Positions 8,652 to 16,688 of a DNA stretch of 64,000 nt are shown here, one piece after another. The stretch's first letter is position 1. Every line of letters starts with the position of its first letter. Position numbers and translations under genes: made by a program. The notes beneath the pieces were generated by a model. It did no database searches. It was not told the origin of the DNA and worked only from the letters and a program-made list of their open reading frames with translations. Origin of the DNA: Brumimicrobium sp. (GTDB lineage Bacteria; Bacteroidota; Bacteroidia; Flavobacteriales_D; Crocinitomicaceae); contig JAMLGZ010000001.1 in NCBI GenBank assembly GCA_023957385.1, positions 2,156,923 through 2,220,922 of the forward strand, read 5' to 3'.

Positions 8652-9146
8652 ATGATTACTCAAATTTTAAACGAAAAGCAGATAACTCAAAAATTAGATA
8701 GAATCGCATACCAAATTGCAGAAGATAGCTTTGAGGAGAGTAAACTATTTATTATTGGGATTAAAGGAAATGGATATAAAATTGCCGAAGCAATAGCCAG
8801 AAGGTTAAAAACAATTAACAAACAAGAGGTCATCCTTGCTGAATTAGAGATAGATAAAAAGAATCCTTTAAATAAAAATATATCCATCACCATTCCAACA
8901 AGTGATTTAGATAAACACATGGTGATATTAGTTGATGATGTTTTAAATTCCGGCAGAACCATGCAATATGCACTAACAAAAATCTTAGAGCAGCCTGTTA
9001 AGAGTATTAAGACAGTAGCTTTGGTAGATAGGAAACATCGTGATTATCCTATTCGTTGTGATTTTGTAGGTTTAACTCTATCCACCACATTACAAGAGCG
9101 TGTAGAAGTAGAAATCAGTAAAGAATCTAGAGCTTATTTGGTTTAA
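8652..9146 (+). CDS. Phosphoribosyltransferase-domain protein (PyrR-like fold)
   Basis: 164 aa with the PRPP-binding signature VILVDDVLNSGRTMQYA at residues 91-107 and an upstream pyrophosphate-loop region, IIGIKGNGYKIAEAIA. The length fits PyrR-type uracil phosphoribosyltransferase regulators, and comparable genes in Bacteroidota are usually annotated simply as phosphoribosyltransferase. Its true substrate or any RNA-binding regulatory role cannot be decided from sequence. It starts 1 bp after the mltG stop and is probably the fifth gene of the same transcript. Confidence 0.8.
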   Translation: MITQILNEKQITQKLDRIAYQIAEDSFEESKLFIIGIKGNGYKIAEAIARRLKTINKQEVILAELEIDKKNPLNKNISITIPTSDLDKHMVILVDDVLNSGRTMQYALTKILEQPVKSIKTVALVDRKHRDYPIRCDFVGLTLSTTLQERVEVEISKESRAYLV

Positions 9147-9159
9147 ACCTGCTAAAAAT

Positions 9160-9915
9160 ATGACTACTACTTGTAAAAATTGTGGGAAACCTGTATCTGA
9201 GAATTATTGTGCACATTGTGGAGAAAAAATAAATCTCCCTAGAATCAATGGGACTTTTATTTTTAGTGAAATAGCTGATAATATTAACCTCAAAAAGGGA
9301 TTTCTATATACGGTTAAGGAACTCATCATTCGACCTGGTAAAACCGCACGCATATTCCTACTGGAAAATAGAAAAAAGATTATTAAACCCATAACTTTTC
9401 TCATTGTCTGCACATTTATTTTTGGAATTATGGATAATTTTCTATTTCCCTCTGGGCTCTCTATTTCAGAATCTTCTGAGCTAAAAACGAAAGAGTTTCA
9501 CGATAATGAAGCTGTAATGGAATTACTTAAGAAAAGTAAAGATTACATCAGCTACATCAACATCATATTTAGCATCTTTATAAGCTTTTGGGTAAAATAT
9601 ATATTCTTTAGAAAACATTCTTATTCATTTTGGGAAGTAGCCGTCGTCTTATTCTACATTGGTGGAATACAAATGCTTATTTCCTCTATTTTTTTAATTA
9701 TAAATTATAGCACTTCCCATGATTATAGTATAATCGGAACATTTATTGGGATAATTTACAGTGTTTGGGTGTTAGGACAATTTTTCAATGGGAAGTTTAA
9801 AAGCTACTTCCATGCATTTCTCTCTATTTTATTAGGTTATCTTAGCTTAATTATAATTGGTTTAACTCTTCTTGTTTTTATCATAGTTATAGCTGGTATA
9901 AACGGTCATTTATAG
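9160..9915 (+). CDS. DUF3667-type membrane protein with N-terminal zinc ribbon
   Basis: 251 aa. The first 20 residues form a zinc ribbon with Cys5/Cys8 and Cys17/Cys20 (CKNCG...YCAHCG), followed by a basic stretch ending in RPGKTARIFL. Five or so hydrophobic helices then fill residues 75-250. This two-part layout is that of the DUF3667 family common in Bacteroidota, which has no established function. It lies 13 bp after the phosphoribosyltransferase gene. Nothing specific can be said of its role. Confidence 0.75.
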   Translation: MTTTCKNCGKPVSENYCAHCGEKINLPRINGTFIFSEIADNINLKKGFLYTVKELIIRPGKTARIFLLENRKKIIKPITFLIVCTFIFGIMDNFLFPSGLSISESSELKTKEFHDNEAVMELLKKSKDYISYINIIFSIFISFWVKYIFFRKHSYSFWEVAVVLFYIGGIQMLISSIFLIINYSTSHDYSIIGTFIGIIYSVWVLGQFFNGKFKSYFHAFLSILLGYLSLIIIGLTLLVFIIVIAGINGHL

Positions 9916-9996
9916 TAGATTAATTAGCAAAAGACATTGGCGATTCCTGGGTTTGGGATGGATACTAAGTATGTTTTTTAAATAAGCATAATAGAT

Positions 9997-10786
9997 TTAT
10001 TTTTCTTTCTTTGATTTAAAAGAAAACGAATAATTTAATCCCAACCCCATTTCGAAATAATGTTCATACACCGTTGTGCCATGAGGAGTATCCTTCAAAC
10101 GATGCGTATCAACAACATTTACAGGAGGTGCACTCTCACCTGGTAACCACTGGTTGTAAAAATATCGAAAAGCTCTAAACATATAGCCGAGCTGAATTTC
10201 GATATAAAAATTCTCAAAAAGTCTAAATTCATTCCCTATGATAAAACTTCCAACTAAAGGAGTTGAGATGTAATTATTTGTAAAATAATAATCGGTTACA
10301 TATTTCCCCATTCCATGACTACCACCTGCGTAATGACCTTTTTTTCTAACAATATCGGAAGGAGAAAAGTTAACTTGAGTCCCTTTTTCTTCATAAGTCG
10401 AAATCAATCCTTTACCTCTATAGCTAGAAAATATTTCAGTATCAATATTTATCATTAAATAAGGGTGATAAAAGGATTTCACTGGTAAAAATTCATATTT
10501 CAATCCAAAACCAAGTTGATGGCTATTTAATTCAAATGCCTTAAACTTTTGTCCATAATCCTGATGGCCTGTAAAATTGACAACTCCACTATACATATAA
10601 CTAAAACAAGGGGTTAATGAAGTTTTTTTGAAAATTAATTTAACTCCTAAATTAAGCGTCGTATTCGTGGTAGTAAATAAATGATTAAATGACTGTGAAC
10701 CAGAAGCATAATATTGATAATCATTTTGACTATAAATGGTACTTGAAAACAATACTATAATAAAAGAAAATATTTTTATTCTTCAT
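9997..10786 (-). pseudogene. Sixth barrel paralogue (Z), start region broken by a 1-nt frameshift
   Basis: The open frame of 251 aa begins only at a TTG (10752), in the middle of what should be a signal peptide. Reading the minus strand from the ATG at 10786 gives MKNKNIFFYY and stops after 18 codons. Removing one A from the AAGAATAA stretch (about 10777-10783) gives MKIKIFSFIIVLFSSTIYSQ, a perfect signal peptide joined in frame to the rest. The mature part is a beta-rich barrel-like protein related to the five genes upstream, ending in the shared LGLNYSFSFKSKKEK-type tail. Either the gene is inactivated, switched off reversibly, or the sequence has a one-base error. The body shows no other lesion. 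Confidence 0.6.
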
Positions 10787-10804
10787 AGTTTCATGAATTT
10801 ACAG

Positions 10805-11581
10805 CTATTCCTTAGATTTTCCACCCGATTTCATAGGAATCGCATAACTAACACCTAGCTCAAAATCTAGCATGTGGGAATACACACTACTCGTTGGGAT
10901 ATTTTTAGCTTTCTCCTGTAAATCCTCGCCGGCTTTCCATTTTGCAAATTTCACTTTCATAATGCGAAAACCATATCCAACACCAATATTCAAATTAAAG
11001 TTCTGCATTAAGCGAATGTCTATGCCTGTCGAAACACTACTTACCATAGGTGTAGAATAGTAAAGGTGTGAATAAAAAGGATCAAACTTTTTTCCTTCCC
11101 CCCATGGCTTTTCTCTTGGGATATAAAGGTCTTCGAGCAAGTATCCATTTTTGTAATTTGTACTTATCTCGGAAAGGAGCTGCGTCATGATAAAAGGTCT
11201 TACAACTTTGCTGGAATTTCCAAAGGTATATTTTAAAGAAAGCCCCATAAAATGACTCCTTAAGAGGGATTTATATAATCTTATTTCTTTACCATTTGAA
11301 TCATAATCATGATAATATTTCCCATCGAATGCTGTACTATCTGCATCTGCATAATAATTCACGTTAGTTGAGAATTGATAAACTAAAGTTACATCTAACA
11401 TACCCTTATCTTGGATAAACTGTAACCCAAAGTGCAGTCCTCCTCCATACACTTGGCTCATTTTGTTACTTATAATTTCTTTTTCAAAAAAGCCAGAAAT
11501 ATTCGTAATTAATTGTAGTTTTTCTTGAGAGACGACAATAAATGAAGATGTGAAAGTGAGGAGTAAAAGTAAATGTTTCAT
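10805..11581 (-). CDS. Putative outer-membrane beta-barrel protein, paralogue Y2
   Basis: 258 aa with signal peptide MKHLLLLLTFTSSFIVVSQ (cleavage near 19). The mature part alternates short amphipathic strands (for example LNIGVGYGFRIMKVKFAKW) and ends in a strand, ELGVSYAIPMK, followed by a polar GGKSKE tail, as expected for a barrel of about 8-12 strands. It is very similar along its full length to the gene at 15153-15938, with differences clustered in residues 25-60, 155-190 and 228-233. No catalytic motif and no known family name. It follows paralogue X3 by 18 bp, as Y1 follows X1. Confidence 0.65.
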   Translation of the reverse strand: MKHLLLLLTFTSSFIVVSQEKLQLITNISGFFEKEIISNKMSQVYGGGLHFGLQFIQDKGMLDVTLVYQFSTNVNYYADADSTAFDGKYYHDYDSNGKEIRLYKSLLRSHFMGLSLKYTFGNSSKVVRPFIMTQLLSEISTNYKNGYLLEDLYIPREKPWGEGKKFDPFYSHLYYSTPMVSSVSTGIDIRLMQNFNLNIGVGYGFRIMKVKFAKWKAGEDLQEKAKNIPTSSVYSHMLDFELGVSYAIPMKSGGKSKE

Positions 11582-11599
11582 AGTGTTACGAATTTACAG

Positions 11600-12313
11600 C
11601 TATTCCTTGGATTTTTTGGAAGATTTGAGAGGAAAGTTATAACTTAGTCCTAACTGTGTATTCAAATAATGAAGCATTTGCTTATTCATAGGTATATCTT
11701 TGAGAATTTCTTGATAATCCTCATCATCTTTCCACTCTAAATATTTATATCTCATAATTTGTAATCCATATCCAAGTGAAAAATTCAAGTACAAATCTTT
11801 AACAATACGCAAATTAAACCCTGTAGAGAATGTTGCAAACAAAATAGTGTTATAATAAAAACCTGAACTATTAAACATATACGAAGAAGAGTTTCCATTA
11901 GATTTTGGATATTTGGCATGAGTACCTCTAGTTATAAAAGTAGAGCCTTGTAAAAATCCTTCTTTATAATTACTAGATATTTCACTTAATACGGTAATAC
12001 CTATTAGGGGGCGAAAACGTTTTTGGCTTTCTAGAAAAGATTGCTCGATAGATATACCTAAAAAATGTCCACTATACAATATGGATGTGTAATGATGTAA
12101 GTGACTATATGTTAGGTAAGTATTACATTCCCCTATTTTATTTTCAAAATTCACTCCTATTCCCAGAATAGCTGAATTAACAATAACTCCATGATTTGAA
12201 AATAAATCTGCATATATACCATAAGAAACTTTAGTTACTAATTTAACATTGCTTCTTTGGCCATATCCAATGACTGTAAAAAATAGGAAGATGAAAGTAA
12301 TTAATTTTTTCAT
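11600..12313 (-). CDS. Putative outer-membrane beta-barrel protein, paralogue X3
   Basis: 237 aa, signal peptide MKKLITFIFLFFTVIGYGQ. Shares with X1 and X2 the motifs SHLLGI-like/FLGISI, ISSNYKEGF, LGYGLQIMRYKYLEWKDDEDYQE and the C-terminal LGLSYNFPLKSSKKSKE. Its ATG overlaps the stop of the truncated hydrolase-tail gene upstream (ATGA), the same junction as in the other two cassettes. The strand pattern suggests a small outer-membrane barrel; the function is unknown. Confidence 0.62.
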   Translation of the reverse strand: MKKLITFIFLFFTVIGYGQRSNVKLVTKVSYGIYADLFSNHGVIVNSAILGIGVNFENKIGECNTYLTYSHLHHYTSILYSGHFLGISIEQSFLESQKRFRPLIGITVLSEISSNYKEGFLQGSTFITRGTHAKYPKSNGNSSSYMFNSSGFYYNTILFATFSTGFNLRIVKDLYLNFSLGYGLQIMRYKYLEWKDDEDYQEILKDIPMNKQMLHYLNTQLGLSYNFPLKSSKKSKE

Positions 12314-13359
12314 AGCTTAATGAGTTTAAAAATTTGATTTTGATTGACAAACAGTATGGTATATATACCATTACTCAAATTAATCGTGTTAATCTTAGTA
12401 GCTCCAGCTTTGATATTATAAGTTTCAATTATTTTCCCCTCTATAGATTTTAATATAAAATAATCATCTTTGGGGCTTTGGATTAAAATGTAATTTTGAA
12501 ATGGATTGGGATAAACATTTGGCAAACTCTCATCCATATTTTTTATTGATAATAAATTTTTATTTATTAATTTTTCGCCTTGTTCTTGATTGCTTTGTTG
12601 AATCAAACTTGTATTACAATTTTGTTGAAATATAACATACCAAACTACAGGAAGATCATAGTTTCCTGTATGACTAACAGTTAATTCAGGGTATTCTAGT
12701 GTTATCCCCCATTTTCCTTTCTTTTTATTGGTTCGAAGACAATCACTTTTTATATATCCGTTATTACTATCTCGAAAAGAAGAATACCAATCAACCCTAT
12801 AATCAGTATGGGTTTTTAAATTATTTACTCTGAGTCGATCTGCCTTATTTACATCATTCCATTCTGTATTTCTTGGAGATTCGATTGCTACATTATTAAA
12901 AACTATATTTTTACAATCACTTCCGATATTTCCTCTTGTTTGTATATTATAACTCCTATTTTTGATGTATCCCACAACAAGACTTTTATTAAATGAGGTA
13001 TAGTATTGATGTTCTATTGAATATCTTTCTTTTAGAATCCCTGTATATTCAGCTTGCTGCGCCCCATGCTCCCAATACCCACCTCCTTGGCTCAGCGTTC
13101 CAATCACATCATCACCGTTCATGTGGTTGAGGGCACGGAAGGTGTTTTTCCATAAATTTAGGTACAGGTTGTTGATGCTATCGGCATTTTTACCTCTGCC
13201 GTCCCAAAATAAGAAACCTGCAATACCTGTAAAGCCGAGTGTCATTTCATCCACACTCCGCAGGTCGAAGTTGGAACAAGCACTGTATGCGTTGTCTATG
13301 CCACCTTCAGAGATGATGTTTACTTTATCTGATGTTATATACAAAGTAAAAATAAGCAT
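12310..13359 (-). pseudogene. 5'-truncated copy C of the hydrolase C-terminal third with T9SS tail
   Basis: 349 codons corresponding to about residue 615 onward of the 946-aa protein at 16685-19525. It starts with a short unrelated leader, MLIFTLYITSDKV, then NIISEGGIDN, the region of the proposed nucleophile, and ends with a T9SS sorting domain (VYPNPFQNYILIQ ... IFKLIKL). There is no signal peptide and no catalytic acid/base half, so it cannot be an exported working enzyme as it stands. Upstream is directly the end of barrel X2 (8 bp away), so no missing 5' half is hidden nearby. The frame is intact, which argues for recent duplication or retention as a donor cassette. The segment after the 232-bp block is the most divergent of the three copies. 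Confidence 0.65.
13087..13318 (-). repeat. 232-bp conserved block, copy C
   Basis: Runs on the plus strand from TTGGCTCAGCG to GAGATGATG. It differs from copy B at about 16 positions, most of them clustered at 13251-13292. It encodes the segment from the proposed catalytic nucleophile to GTLSQG. Its G+C is visibly higher than in the AT-rich flanks. Confidence 0.85.
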
Positions 13360-13366
13360 ACGGAAT

Positions 13367-14107
13367 TTATTTTTCTTTTTTTGAGTTGAGAGGAAATGAG
13401 TAGGATAATCCTAAATTGATATTAGCTATATGAAAGATTTGATTTTTTGTGGAAGTATTTTTAAGCATCTCCGAATAATCTTGTTCTGGTGTCCATTTTA
13501 AATATTTATATTTTAGTAATTGCATAGCATATCCTGTAGATAATTTAAAAGCAAAGTATTTATTTATCTTAAAATTAATCCCTATATCTAAATAAATATA
13601 CAGAGGAGTTGTAATGTAAAAAAAGCTTGAATTGTGATATCCTGAATAACCACCATGACTTCCAGAGAAGTGATCATTTTTCAATGGAATCAAAACAGGT
13701 GTAAAATAATTTTCATCTAAAAATTTATTCTTATAACTTGATGTGATTTCTCTTAGTATTCCAATGGTAATTAAAGGATGAATTTTTCTTTCTCTATTCA
13801 ATATAGAATAACTATATTTTATTCCCAACATATGTGAATTAAACATAAAAGGTTTAGTTATTTGACCTCTTGAAAGATTGGAATTAAGTCCATAACTTAA
13901 ATATATTCCCATATTGTCAGAAGAAAAATCTATCCCTGTGTTTAACAATATTAAATTCTCAAAAGAGGCATATAATCCACTTGTTTTTTTAAACATGCGA
14001 AGATTAGTAAATTCATCTATATTAATTGACAATCTTTTTTTATTCTCCTGACATAAAAATGAATAGCTTATCATTACTATTATGGTAAAAACAAGGAACT
14101 TCTTCAT
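13367..14107 (-). CDS. Putative outer-membrane beta-barrel protein, paralogue X2
   Basis: 246 aa, signal peptide MKKFLVFTIIVMISYSFLCQ. The mature part has the same landmarks as X1 and X3: SHMLGIKYSYSI, EITSSYKNKF, LSTGYAMQLLKYKYLKWTPEQDYSE, and the terminal LGLSYSFPLNSKKEK. A likely small outer-membrane barrel of unknown role. Its start overlaps the stop of truncated copy B by ATGA. It is AT-richer than the copies of the 232-bp block on either side. Confidence 0.62.
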   Translation of the reverse strand: MKKFLVFTIIVMISYSFLCQENKKRLSINIDEFTNLRMFKKTSGLYASFENLILLNTGIDFSSDNMGIYLSYGLNSNLSRGQITKPFMFNSHMLGIKYSYSILNRERKIHPLITIGILREITSSYKNKFLDENYFTPVLIPLKNDHFSGSHGGYSGYHNSSFFYITTPLYIYLDIGINFKINKYFAFKLSTGYAMQLLKYKYLKWTPEQDYSEMLKNTSTKNQIFHIANINLGLSYSFPLNSKKEK

Positions 14108-15147
14108 AACTTTACAATTTTAAAAACAACAGTTTGGTTTATAAATCTCAACAAATATACTCCAGGAGCTAAGTTTGTAGTAATAAAAGTACTTTCGCCT
14201 TCTACGATTTTCCATTTTTCAATTTCTTCACCCCAACTATTTTGTAGTACAGCATTATCATCTTTAGGGCTATAAATAATTATCTCATTATCAAACGGAT
14301 TTGGATAAACTCGTATTGCATCTTCTGTGATTGTTTCCTGCTTAACTGTCTTATATTGATAATTGTATTCGTCTTCTTTTAACTCCTCATTTTTTATCAT
14401 TCCGTTCGAACAAGAGCCTTCTTTTATAACAAACCAAACAACAGGCAAACCTCCTAAATTGAGCGAATAATTTAAAATTAATTCTGGATGCTCTAATGTA
14501 ATTCCCCATTTTCCTTTTTTCTTATTGGTTTTTTGACAATCCGATTTAATGTATCCATTTGGATAACTACCAAAAGTTGAATACCATTCAATTTTATAAT
14601 CTGTTTTGTTTTTTAGGTTTTCAATTCGTAATCGCTTATTTAACAAAGGTTTATTCCATTTCTTTGAATAAAATGAATTGTATCTATCATCATTCTTAAA
14701 ACTACTATTTGAACAAGGTTGATTTACTCCTCTTGTAAAAACATTATATGTATTATTTTTAATATAGCCAACTGCCTTTGTTTTGTTATTTGAGATATAG
14801 CTTTGTAATTCTATTTCATATTTTTTGCTATTTGGGAATATGCTTGAGCTGTAATGATTCCACTGCCCCAACCCTTGGCTCAGCGTTCCAATCACATCAT
14901 CGCCATTCATGTGGTTGAGGGCACGGAAGGTATTTTTCCATAAATTTAGGTACAGGTTGTTGATGCTATCGGCATTTTTACCTCTGCCGTCCCAAAATAA
15001 GAAACCTGCAATACCTGTAAAGCCGAGTGTCATTTCATCCACTGGGCGGAGGTTGTAGTTGGAGCAAGGGTTGTATACGTTGTCTATGCCACCTTCGGAG
15101 ATGATGTTTACTTTATTTGGTGTTATATGGGTTGAGCCAGTACTCAT
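14104..15147 (-). pseudogene. 5'-truncated copy B of the hydrolase C-terminal third with T9SS tail
   Basis: 347 codons, starting MSTGSTHITPNKV and then NIISEGGIDNVY, equivalent to about residue 615 onward of the full-length gene. Long stretches are almost identical to the full gene (YEIELQSYISNNKTKAVGYI, STFGSYPNGYIKSDCQKT), interrupted by sharply different patches (for example after NVFTRG), a mosaic pattern. It ends in a T9SS tail (VYPNPFDNEIIIYSPKDD ... VFKIVKL). It lacks a signal peptide and the acid/base half. Copies B and C share about ten codons of leader (HITPNKV / YITSDKV) not present in the full gene, so both likely descend from one truncation event. The start is 5 bp after the stop of barrel Y1. 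Confidence 0.65.
14875..15106 (-). repeat. 232-bp conserved block, copy B
   Basis: Same length as copies A and C with no indels. I count about 9 differences from copy A (about 96 percent identity) and about 16 from copy C. Confidence 0.85.
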
Positions 15148-15152
15148 AAAAA

Positions 15153-15938
15153 CTATTCCTTAGATTTTCCACCCGATTTCATAGGAATCGCATAACTAAC
15201 ACCCAGTTCAAAATCTAGCATGTGGGAATACACATTCTTTGTTGGGATATTTTTAGCTTTCTCCTGTAAATCCTCGTCCGATTTCCATTTTGCAGATTTC
15301 ACTTTCATAATGCGAAAACCATATCCAACGCCTATATTCAAATTAAAGTTCTGCATTAAGCGAATGTCTATGCCTGCTGTAAGATTGCTTACTAAAGGTG
15401 TAGAATAGTAAAGGTGTGAATAAAAAGGATCAAACTTTTTTCCTTCTCCCCATGGTTCTTCTCTTGGGATATAAAAATCCTCGAGCAAGTATCCATTTTT
15501 GTAATTTGTACTTATTTCGGAAAGTATCTGCGTCATGATAAAAGGTTTTATAACTTTGCTGGAATTCCCAAAGGTATATTTTAAAGAAAGTCCCATAAAA
15601 TGACTCCTTAAGAGGGATTTATATAATCTTATTTCTTTTCCATTGGAATCATAATCTTTATAATATTTTCCGTCGAATGATGAGCTGTCGGCATGCGCAT
15701 AATAATTCACATTAGTAGAGAATTGATAAACGAAGACTGCATCTAACATACCTTTATCTTGGATAAACCTTAACCCTGAGTGCAGTCCCCCTCCTCCATA
15801 CACTTGATTTCCTTCATTACTAATCATTCCTAGTTCTTTTTCAAGAAAGCCTGAAATACTTGTAATCATTTGTAGTTTTTCTTGAGAGACGACAATAAAT
15901 GAAGATGTGAAAGTGAGAAGTAAAAGTAATTGTTTCAT
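15153..15938 (-). CDS. Putative outer-membrane beta-barrel protein, paralogue Y1
   Basis: 261 aa with signal peptide MKQLLLLLTFTSSFIVVSQ. Close paralogue of the gene at 10805-11581; long runs such as EIRLYKSLLRSHFMGLSLKY and the terminal SHMLDFELGVSYAIPMK are identical. Predicted from its strand pattern to be an outer-membrane barrel. It follows X1 by 18 bp and precedes truncated copy B by 5 bp, so it belongs to the same transcript. I recognise no named family. Confidence 0.65.
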   Translation of the reverse strand: MKQLLLLLTFTSSFIVVSQEKLQMITSISGFLEKELGMISNEGNQVYGGGGLHSGLRFIQDKGMLDAVFVYQFSTNVNYYAHADSSSFDGKYYKDYDSNGKEIRLYKSLLRSHFMGLSLKYTFGNSSKVIKPFIMTQILSEISTNYKNGYLLEDFYIPREEPWGEGKKFDPFYSHLYYSTPLVSNLTAGIDIRLMQNFNLNIGVGYGFRIMKVKSAKWKSDEDLQEKAKNIPTKNVYSHMLDFELGVSYAIPMKSGGKSKE

Positions 15939-15956
15939 AGTTTTACAAATTTACAG

Positions 15957-16688
15957 TTATTCCTTGGATTTTCTATCCGATCTCATAGGAATGGAATACG
16001 ACAACCCTAACTCCACCCCAATGGCATGAAAAAGTTGCGTCTGTACAGGAGCTAAACGCAATGCTTCCTGATACTCTACTCCTTCATCCCATTTCAGATA
16101 TTTATATTTCATAATTTGAAAACCATAACTTGCTGAAAGGCTAATATGAAAAGCTTGAGTAACTTTAAAATTATACCCTGCATGAACAAAACCTATAAAG
16201 GGTGTGGATTGGTAGAAGTTGCTTTGCAGTACCAATTTTGAAGGCACGCCATGCCCCAAATATTCAAGGTTATACAATACTGGAGTATAAGGAATAAATT
16301 CATTCCACATTGTATTACCTTTATAGTTAGAAGCTACTTCTGAAAATAAACTTATCCCAACAAATAAACTATTTTCTTTTTTAAGATGGAATTTATAAGA
16401 TATACCTAGTAGATGACTTTGAAATATTGGAAAATTTGACTCAAATACTGTAAGATTTAGATTAAGGCCGTATAATATAGCATAAGTCATTCGGTATGAT
16501 TGGGTATTCGTCTCCAATCCAATTCCCGCAGAAGTGAAATTGGACCAAATTGCTGTCCCTTCTCCATCTATCTTATGAAACCGATAATATGGCATTTCAG
16601 AAAGTTGGATATTCATTCTAAGAGATTCTTGGGAAAAGACACTCACACAAGAGGTTAGTATTAAAAATAGTAATTGATATTTTCTCAT
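15957..16688 (-). CDS. Putative outer-membrane beta-barrel protein, paralogue X1
   Basis: 243 aa, signal peptide MRKYQLLFLILTSCVSVFSQ (a Cys at 14 lies inside the hydrophobic core and looks like chance rather than a lipobox). Landmarks shared with X2 and X3: SHLLGISYKFHL, EVASNYKGN, LSASYGFQIMKYKYLKWDEGVEYQE, LGLSYSIPMRSDRKSKE. The first barrel gene after the full-length hydrolase, overlapping its stop by ATGA; this coupling suggests the two proteins work together at the cell surface. No enzymatic motif seen. Confidence 0.65.
   Translation of the reverse strand: MRKYQLLFLILTSCVSVFSQESLRMNIQLSEMPYYRFHKIDGEGTAIWSNFTSAGIGLETNTQSYRMTYAILYGLNLNLTVFESNFPIFQSHLLGISYKFHLKKENSLFVGISLFSEVASNYKGNTMWNEFIPYTPVLYNLEYLGHGVPSKLVLQSNFYQSTPFIGFVHAGYNFKVTQAFHISLSASYGFQIMKYKYLKWDEGVEYQEALRLAPVQTQLFHAIGVELGLSYSIPMRSDRKSKE

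Noticed and set aside
12310..15147. The two truncated hydrolase tails could be 3' parts of full genes broken by frameshifts or sequencing errors
   Set aside because: Directly upstream of each tail lies the end of an intact barrel gene (5-8 bp away), so no 5' hydrolase sequence exists there in any frame.
15957..16688. Possible lipobox (Cys14) in barrel X1
   Set aside because: The Cys lies in the hydrophobic core with the hydrophobic stretch continuing after it; a signal-peptidase I site near VFSQ fits better.
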